Shown: positions 1 through 14,395 of the stretch, in pieces
Position numbering within the stretch: the stretch's first letter is position 1
Layout: each line of letters starts with the position of its first letter
Source: Amaranthus tricolor
Taxonomy: Eukaryota; Streptophyta; Magnoliopsida; Caryophyllales; Amaranthaceae
NCBI RefSeq assembly: GCF_026212465.1
Contig: NC_080051.1
Span: 20,635,446-20,699,445, forward strand
Reading direction: 5' to 3'
Length of the DNA stretch: 64,000 nt
Notes under the pieces: model-generated
What the model was told of the DNA's origin: nothing
What the model saw: the letters and a program-made list of their open reading frames with translations, nothing else
Databases searched by the model: none
Translations under genes and position numbers: made by a program

Positions 1-167
1 AAGTACGTTGATGAAATATCAAACTTATATTACATTTCTTTTGCGTATTAGCCTTTTACATATTGGTTTACAAAGCATACAAGATTATCAAACCATTAAG
101 TGAAAACAAAATATAACCCATCAAACAATCACATATATGACCTTAATTTTTAAAGTAAATTAATTAA

Positions 168-1839
168 TCAACGCTTGCAGACAACTCCCCTTCCACTAGT
201 ACCAGAAGCACAGTTAAGATCACCGAACTCCATTCCTATTGAATGATTCCCATTCCCATTGAAGTTAGCAACAGCACAATCAGTAGCAAACAATCCAGAG
301 GAATGGAATTCCCTTTCCCCACCAAGAACAGGATTCACTACACCCATTTTGACCCGGCTCACATAATTACTAGCATAAGTTTGGCCTAAAACACCATTCA
401 CATCATCACTCAATGAGTAAAACTTGAAGCTCAAATCAAGATGTGCAAAGCAATCCTGTTCAGGGATAATACCATACTTGTGTATCATCGATTCTTTCTC
501 TGTTATTGGAACCACTGCGGCCTTGATCTTGAAATTACCTTCCGCCTCAACCACCACTGCATTCGTAGCCCTTGACCTTGTAATGGTTAGTCCACTAATC
601 GTTGCATTCCATCTGGCACCCTCGATTTCTGGTATGCGAATGGGTTGGTAGTCGAGGGAGATGGAAAGACGGTCCATGGCATCGTTCCATGTGGAGGTCT
701 TGAGTGCACCGATGTAAAGCTTATGGTGGTCGAAAAGGATGCCTAAGGATTGAACCCAAGTGAAGTCTCTTCCCATGTTGGATTCATGTTTTCCTATCAA
801 ATGAGCGTTTATGTGGAGATTGGAGTCTGTAACAAGACAGAAATCTTGGTCTTTTTCTCCGTGGAAGTAGAATGTTATGCCATCTGCTCCTATGAATCTT
901 GGATCCTGGCACACTGCTCCCGGTTTGTTGCAATCTGCATATGATCAAAAAATTCAGATTGGTTCTTTGCAAAATTCTGTAAGCCAAGCCTTGGGCGGAG
1001 GGAAAGTTTAACAGTTGTCTTGTATTAGACTGTCTTAAGGTGAAACACCTCAAAACAAGAAGTCCATAAGCTAAAAGTTTCTATTATTGGCTATTTAACC
1101 CAAGTATGAGACATGTCTCACGGTGACCGTCTCATACAAGAATTTGTCAAGTTTTAATTTGTAGATCGAACACGCCCATTATGAGTAATCAACCCAACTA
1201 AAAGCTTAAGGTGATGATTAAAACCCATGAACATATTATTCACCATATGCTACCATAAAGAAATTAAAATTACAATCTTCAAGAGGGTGTATATGAATCA
1301 AACAAGAATGTGAATGTTAAGAACTTACCGCAAACAGGGCTGCAAGTAACACTATCAACCTGACAAGTCTGAGGACAAGCCGCAGGACAAGTAAACTCTC
1401 TATAATAACACGCGGGGTAATTCTTATTCAAACATCTAACACGCTTAGGACGAGTACTTGGATTCAGTGCACTACAAACAGGCTGACAGGTTGCACAATC
1501 AACAGTACAAGAACTCGGACAAGCAGCAGGACAGTAAAGTGGCCTGTTATAGCAAGCACGAAACCTTTTATCCTTGCACTCCACCTTCTTCGACTTTTGA
1601 ACCTTTGGTGGTGGTGGCGGAATTTGTGTTTCAGGTCCACAGACGGCCTGGCACTTGTTACAGTCGACTGAACAAGTGCGAGGACACGAAGATGGACAGT
1701 ACATTTGTTTATTATAACAACGCGTGTACTTGTTTTTGCACCTCACTTTCATAGGCTTATGTTTGGGTGTTGATAGGGTTGCTTCTGCAATTCCTAAAGC
1801 AAGTATAAGGGAAATTATGAGCAATATTACTCCCTTCAT
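168..1839 (-). CDS. Secreted Cys-rich root-cap / LEA-related protein, 2 exons
   Basis: Exon 1 is 1839-1329 and exon 2 is 934-168 (stop 170-168), joined by a phase-1 GT-AG intron (935-1328); together they give 425 residues. Residues 1-20 are a hydrophobic signal peptide, so the product should enter the secretory pathway and probably the wall or apoplast. Residues 34-170 hold three Cys modules of about 35 residues (34-67, 88-122, 136-170), linked by a Pro-rich spacer. Modules 1 and 2 have eight Cys each with pattern CPxxCPxxCxVDCxxCxxVC; module 3 has Ser at residue 163 where the sixth Cys belongs. Exon 2 encodes the family's C-terminal root-cap domain. Members of this plant family are expressed in root caps or late embryos; their biochemical role is unknown. 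Family assignment rests on recognition of the Cys modules plus the C-terminal domain. The start codon is the first ATG after a TATA box and opens the signal peptide. Confidence 0.85.
1019..1140. mobile_element. Small MITE in the intron of the root-cap gene
   Basis: The segment starts CTTGTATTAGACTGTC and ends GACCGTCTCATACAAG, an imperfect terminal inverted repeat, and holds an internal GAGACATGTCTC palindrome. Its reverse complement matches a second copy at 60302-60418 along most of its length, which supports a mobile family. It lies wholly inside the intron (935-1328), so it should be spliced out. Superfamily is not certain. Confidence 0.55.
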
Positions 1840-2282
1840 TTTTTGGTTTATAAATTTCTTGTATTTAACTAATTATTAACTCTAATTTGTGTGATTTGAT
1901 ATAATGCTAGTCATGCTTATATATAAATAAATACATAAATTATGGGATTATACCAATTTGTTTTGAAGTGTATCTAATATTTAGATTTATTTATTTTTTG
2001 TTTGGTCAAAGTGAATTATGTGAGTTATTATACCCTCCATTTTTTCTGGTAAAATTCCATATTATGTTTAGTGAAATTATGTGAGAGGATGTTTGGTAGG
2101 GAGAAAGCACAAGTCTTGTTTGTCATGAAAAAATTATGTGCCAGGAGTTTGCAATTGGGTTCCTGAAGGAAAATAGAGTAATTCTTTAGTTCACTGAAAT
2201 TAGGTCTCTACCACTAAGGGACTATATAAGTCAACAGTAATTAGGCCAACCAGCTCTTTGTATTATATCTCGCACTTATAAC

Positions 2283-2317
<35 letters not shown>

Positions 2318-3431
2318 ATATTATGACTTATAGTATGATGGTGTTCATTTTTTATTTATATGAAGTTACAGTTGATATTTATTATTAAGGGTTAATTTTA
2401 ATTAATAAATAATTTTTTTGTTTTCAACGGTAAAATCGCATGAATTCGACCTTTATAACCTCACTTAATTACATGGAAGTTACTTAATAACAATTTGGTT
2501 AATCCCATATGATCTGTCATATAACTCATTTCAAATATGATCCCACTTATAGTATCCTAATAAAACCCACATTATATTTCTCTCTTCAATGATAAAATCC
2601 ATGTTTACTCCACTTAAAGGCATGGCCACACTGAAATATCTCACTAGAATATCTACTTTCTCCCTTTTTTTTGGTTTGTGTGCAAACTTATGATTTATGA
2701 GGAACAATCTTCTAATAGTAATTACTCTTATATTTCACTCATTTTATATTATTTTATATTACAATATAAGATATTATGATTCAAATGATGTAAAATGAAT
2801 ATGACAAAAGAGTATAGTTCGAAATTACTCTATTCACTAAAACTGAAAAGAAAAATTATACGAAGGTATACTTCCTTCGTTTTTCACTTGCAAGTTGCAC
2901 CCAAACATCTTATTACACAATCCAATGCATTTATCGGATTGTATGTAATTTATTTACAATTAAAATTATAAAAAATTGATATTATGAAAATATGCAACGA
3001 GACAAATAAAAAAGATCTCACATAATAACTATACTATTTTCTCGCATAAGTTAATAACCTTAATATGTAAAATATCATAAAATGTGGTGTATAATAAGGA
3101 CCGAAAACTCATTTATTGCTTCAAATCATCCATAACTTAAATAATATTTCATTAACTATTTATGGTGTTACTCCTCGTGACAAACTGAAGAAAATCAAAC
3201 TTGATCTTATTTATTTATGGTAGATTTTAAAACAAGTTTGTTATAAAATTAACTTTATATATAGTGAATCCAAAGCTAAATTTCACCAATCTCATTCACA
3301 TTTTACATTATTGTTGTAACTTGTATGATGTATTTCTTTAGCTTTGCTCATACAATCATTTTTACACACATAAAATCATTTTTAGACACAATTTTTTAAG
3401 ATGATTTTGTAGCTCACAATTGGATGTATGT
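1840..3431. other. AT-rich spacer between two divergent genes
   Basis: This 1.6-kb spacer separates the root-cap gene (-) from the HPt-like gene (+), so it must hold both promoters. It contains an A tract at about 2287-2315. No coding exon, RNA gene or clear transposon end was recognised. Confidence 0.6.
1917..1925 (-). promoter_or_regulatory. TATA box of the root-cap gene
   Basis: On the minus strand this reads TATATATAA, about 80 bases upstream of the ATG at 1839, a normal TATA-to-ATG distance for a plant gene with a short leader. No other core element is clear. Confidence 0.5.
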
Positions 3432-6282
<2,851 letters not shown>

Positions 6283-6665
6283 AAATAACTTTATGAAATT
6301 ATTTATTTTATATATTTTGGCTAAAACTTCATTAGAAAAAATCTCTGTATTTTATTAGCATAAAATAATATAGATATTAGTATACTCCAATATTATAGAG
6401 TTGTATAAAATTTACCAGATTAACTTATATATAAAAATCAAATTAATTTTTATAATTACAGATACTCAAAAATCGAAATTAACCCAACTCAACCTATTAC
6501 TTAAAATCCATCCAAAAACGTGAATGAAGCCAGCTATACTATACTAGGTTTGCTTATATCAATTTCACTGATAAAATAGAAATGGTGTTCGGTAAAATAG
6601 TTTATTGGACAATTATAACTTATTTTAAAATAGATTGTTGATTGATCAAATTGAAAAAAAATTAA
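6283..6665. other. AT-rich sequence 3' of the HPt-like gene
   Basis: Downstream flank of the HPt-like gene up to the Mutator-like element. It would contain the 3' UTR and any small last exon. Nothing else is recognisable. Confidence 0.5.
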
Positions 6666-6674
6666 ATTTAAGAA

Positions 6675-8375
6675 GGAAAAATTACCTATAATAATCCAAC
6701 TTTTTCCTTGTTTTCTTACAATAATCTCACATATTAATTAATCATGAATAATCTCAACTTTTTGGTAACTAATCAAGATTATTGTTACTCAATTGTTAAC
6801 TTGTAATTATAGGCTAGTTCTTTTAAAAATAAAGGAAAATACAAATTATAAATAAAAATACTAAAAAATAAAATATATAAAAAAAAAACCACCACGTCTA
6901 TGGCTTCATCACCATTGTTAGCCCATGTCTTCTGCCAACCCCATCACCACCGTCAAACCCTCCCCGACTGCCACCCTACATCACCACTGTCCACCACTCT
7001 CCACCCTTTCCCCACGACCCCACCCCTACCCGATTATCACCACTGAAATCCACACCATACCCGGTACACCTACCCCATCCCCCTACCTCAGCAAACCCCC
7101 ATTCCCCAACTACATGACATCCTATTTCTTGCTCTTCTCTGCAGGCCCGGTTCTGAGCCCATTCCGGGTAGGCGACCGCCTAGGGCCCCCAAAAATAAGG
7201 GGCCTCAAATATTAAATAGTGGTATCAATAAAACAAAATATAATTGGAAGAGTTGGTAGAAGACTCATATGTTTTATAATGAGACTTGGGATCAAGTCTT
7301 ACCAAAGACAAAAATTTTGTTTTTGGAAAATAAATTAGGTGGACCCCACTAATAAATCACACCCAGCCTTATTTTTGGTAATGCAAATCAATCACGGTTG
7401 GCCTCACTAATAAATCACACTCCAACTTTATTTTTGGTAAATGTAATGTTTGCCTTCTGAACTCTGCAATCACCAATGTTCACGCCTCACCTTCATCTTC
7501 TTCCCTCTAACATTTCCACTTCTCCATTAATTTCTCCATCTAACAAAACAATTTTTTTTTGATAAATCAACTTTTATTTAAGATGAATGAGAATTTTATT
7601 CATGTCTCCAATTTAATAACTGATTTCTTCATGAAATCATTTTTTAAAACATTTGAATTATTTTATAACTCCATTATTTGTTAAGATCTACAAATTACAA
7701 TTTCTAGATCCCCAAAGTTGAATTATCAAAGAGAAAATTACATCAGATCTTCAATTAAAGGTATTTTATTTATTTAATTTTGATTTTAATTCTTTGTTGA
7801 TGATTGACATTGTTACAATATATTATCTTGAACAATTTTTCTTCAAGTGGAAATTTTTTTTCTTTTGATTAAACGAAGGGCCTCATTTTGAAAAAATTCG
7901 CAAAAATAAATACGGCCTCAAAAATCTTTGCTCTGCCCCTGCCTCTCTGGCAGAATGGGATTATTCCATTGGGTCCATTGGTGTTGTTTTAAGTGGCTCG
8001 ACTTGAAAGGTGGAAATGGTGGTGGGTTAAAGGTGGCTCAATATTATGAGGGTTAATTGGTGGTGAGTTGAAGGTGGTGAGGTTAGGGTTTGGAGCTGGG
8101 GGGTTGTACGCCTTTTAAGGAAATGGATTGGTAGTGGTGGTGGGTGGTGGCTCAGTGAGAGAGATGGTGGCAGTTAGGAGGATAGGTTTGGTTTGTTTTT
8201 TATTTTTTTTAATTTGAATTTATCTTTTTTTTTAATCCATGATGACTTGCCACAATAGGTAGTAGGTAATCTATGTGTACCCAAAGCAAAAACCTCATAA
8301 GCTCGAAATAATCAATAAATAGGATTATTGTTGGAAAATTGCAAAAAAAATTGGATTATTAAATGTAAATTTTCC
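6675..8375. mobile_element. Non-autonomous Mutator-like element with 9-bp target-site duplication
   Basis: The left end GGAAAAATTACCTATAATAA and the right end (inverted, GGAAAATTTACATTTAATAA) form an imperfect terminal inverted repeat of about 30 bp. The flanks are ATTTAAGAA (6666-6674) and ATGTAAGAA (8376-8384), a 9-bp duplication with one mismatch, the length typical of Mutator-like elements. No transposase is visible. The interior is unusual: the left half (6890-7140) is C-rich and Pro-coding, and the right half (7970-8170) is G-rich, as if the two were diverged inverted arms. A hAT element is nested inside. Confidence 0.68.
7142..7941. mobile_element. Non-autonomous hAT element nested in the Mutator-like element
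   Basis: It begins CAGGCCCGGTTCTGAG and ends CTTTGCTCTGCCCCTG, giving hAT-type CAGG ends. The flanks CTTCTCTG (7134-7141) and CCTCTCTG (7942-7949) form an 8-bp duplication with one mismatch. The GGCGACCGCC...GGGCCCCC start is typical of plant hAT elements of the type also seen at 50557 and 61826. It is 800 bp with no transposase. Confidence 0.72.
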
Positions 8376-8384
8376 ATGTAAGAA

Positions 8385-8839
8385 TAGTGAATTTTTGTGC
8401 ATGTAAATTTGTAACTTTCATTATAATCCTATATGGCTATATGTATCAATTGTATATCAAAAATTTGACTGTTACTCTAATATGTTTTTGATTTTTTGGT
8501 GGGCAAATAAATCAATTAGATGGAGCGAAAAGTAATCAGACTCAAGAACAAGAATAAGACATAAGGAGCCTGCTTCAAGAAACAAATTCAACAAGGGGGA
8601 AGGAAGATTCAAGAAACAAATGTTTTTTATGGAATTAGAAATATTAAATTAGAATAGCTTGCAATGAATTTATATACAATCAAAAAAATTATATTTTGCA
8701 ATTATTACTTGAAAGTTTAGAAGAACCTTGAAAAATATACTCCTCTAATTAATTTTTTGTAAGACTGAGGACTAGATTTTATCCTATCTCCCTTTAAAGG
8801 AAAAAGGAGGGTGAATTTCTCACTCTATCGCAAGAGAAA
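8385..8839. other. Spacer between the Mutator-like and Ty3 elements
   Basis: AT-rich with no gene recognised. The 5' LTR and primer-binding site expected upstream of the Ty3 gag are absent here, so the Ty3 element is truncated at or near 8800. Confidence 0.5.
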
Positions 8840-9415
8840 ATGTCAGTTCTAGAATACTCGGCCAAATTTATGGAATTATCTAGGTTTGCGCCCGATTTCA
8901 TTGCAAATGATCGAATGAAAGCCTCGAGGTTCTTCGAAGGGAAAAATCGTAACTTGCAGAAGTATGTTATGAAGTATCGAGACTTTCAAGACTTATTTGA
9001 CAATGCCTTAGAACAAGAGAGTGTACAGGAAAAGAAAGATAGGTTTAACCGAGAGAGGGGAAAACAAGTAGTGTACCCATCTAAGAAACCAAAAACTGAG
9101 AGCTCCAAATTTCAATACCAGAAACCTAGTGGTAAGCAAACCTGGAGTAAAGACTTGACCAGACAACAGAAGAAAGAAATCTGGGTATGTCCCAAGTGTA
9201 GTCGAAAACATTATGGAGAGGATTGTCAGGGTAAGAGGCTGTGTTTTACTAGTGGTCAACTAGGTCACATCACTAGGGACTGTCCTAAGGGAGGTAATCC
9301 AAATAAAATTCCACTTGGGAATAAAGGAGGAAAGTTTAATAACAATCAAAGGGTGGTAGGTCGAATGTACGCAATGGAGGGTGAATCTGAGTTTCCTGAT
9401 GAACGTGAACCTTAA
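8840..9415 (+). pseudogene. gag: Ty3 gag fragment with zinc knuckle
   Basis: A 191-residue open frame starts within the retrotransposon gag region (YSAKFMELSRFAPDF) and continues through a basic linker to a nucleic-acid-binding zinc knuckle near residues 138-151. The knuckle reads CFTSGQLGHITRDC, so the second Cys of the usual CxxC is Ser and zinc binding is probably lost. The N-terminal part of gag is missing through truncation of the element. Confidence 0.8.
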
Positions 9416-9439
9416 GATAATGTCATTTCTGGTGTCCTT

Positions 9440-12400
9440 AAAGTTTGCAATTAATTAGCTTATGTTTTATTCGATATAGGGGCCGACTATTCTTTTATTT
9501 CACATAAATTTCTTCAAAAACTAAAATTTCCCCTTAGTATTGTAAGCATAAATTTAAAAATCAGGATCTCTAATGGTTCCCAATTTTCTTGTAATAAACT
9601 CTATAAAAACTGCCCTATTGAGATTTTTCCCCAAATTTTAATCGCGAATCTAGTAGAGTTTGAGTAGGGTGAATATGATGTCATTTTGGGTATGGATTGG
9701 TTGAAAGCCTATAGTGCTAAGGTTGATTGTCGAAGAAGAACAGTAAGTTTGAAGTTTGTGGATGAAAGTTGCGTAATTTTCAAATGTAGATAGCTTAAAC
9801 CAAGTTAGAGGTTGTTTTCACTTTGTAAGAGTTCAAAAGAGGGTTATTCAGAGGAACTTGGGTATTTATGTTATATTTTGGGAGAGAGTGAAGGAGAAAA
9901 GCAAGACTTGTAGAGTATCTCTATCGTTTCAGAGTACACTGACGTATTTTCTGAGGATTTATGTGGTCGATTTTCATATCGATCTGATGTTTGGAGTCAC
10001 ACCAATCTCTAAGGTACCTTATCGCATGGGTCCTGCGAAAATGGCCGAGCTAAAGAAACAATTAGATGAGCTTTTGGAGAAAGGGTATATAAGACCCAGT
10101 GTGTCTCCATGTGGTGCTCTAGTATTGTTCGTCAAGAAGAAAGATGGTTCGATGAGACTGTGCATTGATTACCGAGAATTGAATAAGGTAACAGTAAAAA
10201 ACCAATATCCTTTACTGCGCATTGATGATCTTTTTGATCAAATGAGAGGTTTAAAGGTCTTTTCCAAGATCGATCTTAGGTCAGGGTATCATCAATTGAG
10301 AATAGCTGAGTCATGTATTCAGAAGACTGCATTTAGAACTCAGTATGGTCACTATGAGTTTGTCGTTATGCCATTTGGGTTAACAAATGCACCTGCGGCG
10401 TTTATGGACCTTATGCAGAGATGTTTCAAGGAGTATCTCGATAAGTTTGTGGTTGTCTTCATAGACGAAATCCTTATCTACTCGAGAAGCAAAAAGGAGC
10501 ATGGAGAGCACTTAAGGATAGTACTAAACTTGCTCAAAAGAGAGAAACTGTATGCGAAGTTCAGCAAATGTGAGTTTTGGCTTGATCAGGTCTCATTCCT
10601 GGGTCATGTAGTCTCGAAAGGAGGAATTTCTGTTGATCCAGAAAGGTGAAAGCTATCATAGAGTGTCCTGCACCTAAAATTGTACATGAAGTTCGAAGTT
10701 TCATAGGTCTAGCGAGTTATTACAGAAAGTTCGTAGGAAACTTCGCCAGTATAGTTCAACTAATCACACATCTGGTGTGTAAAGACAAGAAATTCGAGTG
10801 GACTTCTGAATGTGAGGCGGCATTCTTGGAATTGAAGAAACGGTTGACAAGCACTCCAGTGTTGGCCCTACCAGATAGCAAGAGTGAGTTTGAGATATTC
10901 TGTGATGCCTCCAAGGAAGGTTTAGGGTGTGTTTTAATGCAGAAGGCAAGGTAATAGCTTATGCAATTAGACAATTGAAGATTCCTGAGAGAAACTACCC
11001 AGTTCATGATTTAGAGTTGGCTGTTGTAGTATTTGCTCTAAAACTATGGCGCCATTATCTATTTGGGACTTCTTGTGAGATTTTCACATATCATAAGAGT
11101 CTGAAATACATATTCACTCAGAAGGAACTGAATATGAGACAGAGACGGTGGCTTGAGCTCATTAAAGATTATGAAACCGAGATCCTTTATCATCCTGGTA
11201 AAGCGAATAAAGTTGCAGATGCCTTAAGTCGAAGACCTCATAGCGGATTAAATTTCATGAGAAGTTTGCCGAGAGAGTTATGGTTAGAACTTCAGAAGAT
11301 GGGTATTGAATTGGTGACTTCAGAAGAAGTTCAGGGAACAATCAATGCGATATCTATGAGACCTACTTTGTTTGATTAGAATTGTTATGAAGCAGCTTGA
11401 AGATTTATACTTGGTAGAATTGATGTTGCGTGCTAGAGAGGGATCGACCACTGAATTTTAGTATGATGAAAATCAAGGATTGAAGTTCAAGAAAAGGCTA
11501 TGTGTTCCCGTGGATGCTGAATTAAGGAATGAAATTCTTCACGAAGCTCATGCTAGTTCTTACTCAAGACATCCGGGCCGCGAGAAGATGGTTAGCGAAT
11601 TCATAAAGTTGTTTTGGTGGAAAGGGTTAAAAAAAGATGTAGCTGCATTTGTGTCAAGATGTCTGGTATGTCAAAAGATCAAGTCAGAGAGAAGGAAAGA
11701 AGCTGGGTTGACGCAACCATTAGATATACCTGATTAGAAGTGGGATTCCATTTCAATGGATTTTGTGGTTGGTTCACCGAGGTCAAGGAGAGGTAATGAC
11801 TCCATTTGGGTTATAGTCGATCTATTGACGAAGACTAGTCGATTTATTGCTGTAAAAACAACTTGGTCAGTGAAATAGTTAGCTGAAATCTATGTTCGAG
11901 AAATGGTCTAATTACATGGGGTGCCCAGAACTATCATTTCTGATAGGGATTCTAAATTCTTATCACATTTTTGGAAGGAATTACAAGAAGCCTTTGGAAC
12001 AAAGTTGAGTTTGAGTACTGCTTTTCATCCGGCTACTGATGGCCAGACATAGAGAACTATTCAAACCTTAGAAGATTTGTTGCGATCTTGTGTGCTGGAG
12101 TTCGAAACTAATTAGGAATCAAGATTAGCATTGGTGGAATTCTCCTACAATAATAGTTTTTATTCGAGTATCAGGATGGCACCATTCAAAGCTTTGTATG
12201 GGCGCAAGTGTAGAACTCCTTTGTGTTGGGAATACTTAGACATCAATATTCCTACAGGACCGGATTTGATTCTAGAAATAGTGGATCGGGTAAAAGTCAA
12301 TCAGGGTTTAATGAAGAGAGCTCAAGATCGTCAGAAGAGCTACAATGACAACCGCAGGAGGAAGTTAGAATTTGAAGTCGGTCATAAAGTTTTCTTAAAG

Positions 12401-12791
12401 TTTCTCCAATGAAGGGCGTGAAACAATTTGGAGTAAAAAGAAAACTAAGTCTAAAATTCATAGGGCCATTTGAAATCTTGCGAAGAATTGGAGAATTGAC
12501 TTATAAATTGGCATTGCCGCCAGAGTTTGAGGGGTACATAATGTCTTTCATGTGTCTCAACTGCACAAGTACGTGTATGATCCTTCGCATATCCTAAGCT
12601 ACGAACCACTGCAAGTTGATGAAACTCTGAGTTATGAGGAAAAACCATTAAAGATTCTTTATCAGCGGGTTAAAGATTTGAGGAATAAGCCAATTACCTT
12701 AGTGAAAGTACTGTGGACTCACCACGGGGAAGAGGAAGCAACTTGGGAAAAAGAATCTGACATGAGAAGTCGATATCCGCATTTGTTTTAA
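9440..12791 (+). pseudogene. pol: Decayed Ty3 pol: protease, RT, RNase H, integrase, chromodomain-like tail
   Basis: Protease remnant at about 9462-9700 has LFDIGADYSFIS, with the DSG motif changed to DIG. Reverse transcriptase spans 9858-10648, with the catalytic block reading FIDEILIYS at 10458-10484, so the second Asp is Glu. A frameshift near 10645 leads into the connection domain, and another near 10945 leads into RNase H (10927-11300). Integrase has its HHCC zinc region at 11530-11680 and its core at 11740-12200, interrupted by stops at 11735, 11876, 11908, 12049 and 12113. The C-terminal tail ends at 12791. At least two stops fall where the family has Trp. No functional enzyme can be made. 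Confidence 0.85.
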
Positions 12792-13349
12792 AGGTATGTA
12801 AGTTTCAGGGACGAAATTTCTTAAGTAGGGGAGAATGAAACAGTTATAAAAACGTCTTTGTTAAATATTACTATTTTAATAAGTAAAATGAGTTTGTCAT
12901 TTTAAAAGTAAAATTTTACTACGAATTTTAGATATCAGTTTTATTATTTTTTGGGACAAAATAAATTATACGACGAAATATTATCCCCATACTTTAATGA
13001 GTATGAGCATGAAGTTGAGTCACCCGTAATTTTGCCACCTAACTTATGATTCATCAAAGCTAACCCCTTCTTATTTATAAACATGTACAAACCTATAAAC
13101 TCCATTCACCTTTCTTCTTCATTATCAACTTAGAGTAAAATTTCTGAAAAATCTCATCCTCTTTCAAAGTATAAAATCAATTTGAAAAATTTTAGTTTAC
13201 TTTTCCATCCTAAGTTCATAAACCCCCACGATTTTGGTAGTATGTGTTTATATTAGAAACCCCCCAATTTCAATTTAGGGTTCTTAAAAATTCAATTGAG
13301 ATCTCTACAAAATTAGTATGAAGTATGGGAGCTAATTGAAGTGTTTTTG

Positions 13350-13618
13350 TGATACCCCGGATTTAGCATGAAAAAAGATTGATAGATTACTTATAACAAC
13401 AAGGTGCATCTTCTTTTCATGGGAGCCCATTTGTTAAGAACTTCACAGTTAAGCGCGCTTGGTGGGGAGCAATCTTAGGATGGGTGACCTCCTGGAAAGT
13501 TTTCCCGGGCGCGCACGAGTGAGGCCAAAGTGCATTGGAAAGACTTGTGTTGGTCTATGAGGCCAGTCTACAGTCTCCATGAGTAGTTACCGACGGTCCG
13601 AGGGGCCGGGATGTTACA
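13350..13618 (+). mobile_element. Cassandra TRIM solo LTR carrying 5S rRNA-like sequence
   Basis: The LTR runs TGATACCCCGG...CCGGGATGTTACA with TTTTG on both sides (the right copy begins at 13620), consistent with a 5-bp target duplication. Bases 13437-13510 closely match the middle and 3' part of plant 5S rRNA, including box A (GTTAAGCGCGCTTGG) and box C (GGATGGGTGACCTCCTGG) of the internal RNA polymerase III promoter. That combination defines Cassandra, a non-coding terminal-repeat retrotransposon known across land plants. No internal domain or second LTR follows, so this is a solo LTR. It sits inside the Ty3 3' LTR. Confidence 0.82.
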
Positions 13619-14059
13619 GTTTTGATGATTGTAGCTATTATAGAAGAAGGAAAACACATCTAGTACTATCACCATCTCCATCTCTTTTGGGTTAGAAGTA
13701 AGATTTCTTTATGTGTTCTTGATTTCATACTTGTAGATATTTGATAAATTGATATTTGATTGTTTTATGTTAGGCTTTTTATGGTTAATTAACGTAGCAT
13801 CAAGAGGAGACTAGTTTGAAGTTCATCAAACCATTGAAGAACTTACTAGCTAAAGTGGATCTTGGTTTTGATTTTCTGAAATTTTGTGTGGACTTAATCT
13901 TGCTCAAAGGTAACTCACAAACTAATATACTTAAGTATAAATTGAATGTTTTAAAGTAGTTTTAAGTTGTTAAATGGTTGTTGATTCATGTTCAAAGTTG
14001 AGAGTGAAGTTCATTTTATTTGAGCAAGTTTCTGTCCGAAATTGTTTGGCTATTTTTGA

Positions 14060-14395
14060 GACAGTTAGAGTCGTTTTTGGTTTTGATTTCTTCATGAGAT
14101 TTGTAGAGCTCTAATTTACTGTCACGTGGGCACTTGAATTGCCCCAAAATGAGTTCGTATGAGAGAGTTATGTCCAAAATACTAACAGGCTGTCGTGAAA
14201 ATCGAGAATAAGCTTTCTGTTTTGCCATTTTTAGGGCAGTTATGATTGTTTCTGGGTTTTGGTGTCTTCATAAGAATTGTAGAGCTCTGAGTTGCGATTG
14301 CATAGCCACTTGAATCGCCTCTATACAAGTTTATATGAGGAAGTTATGACCAAAATACTAATAGGATATCCTGATATGGTACTGATACGGGATTC
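14060..14395 (+). repeat. Diverged tandem repeat within the Ty3 LTR
   Basis: Two units of about 176 bp align through GTAGAGCTCT, CACTTGAAT, GAGTT/AAGTTATG and CCAAAATACTAA words (first unit about 14060-14225, second about 14236-14395). This is a feature of the LTR itself rather than a separate insertion. Confidence 0.55.

Noticed and set aside
6925..7215. 96-residue Pro-rich open frame
   Set aside because: It crosses the boundary between the Mutator-like element and the nested hAT element, so it is not a gene.
13437..13510. 5S rRNA gene
   Set aside because: Homology covers only the middle and 3' part of 5S, with changes, and it is embedded in TG...CA LTR ends that recur at 61.5 kb. It is a Cassandra LTR.
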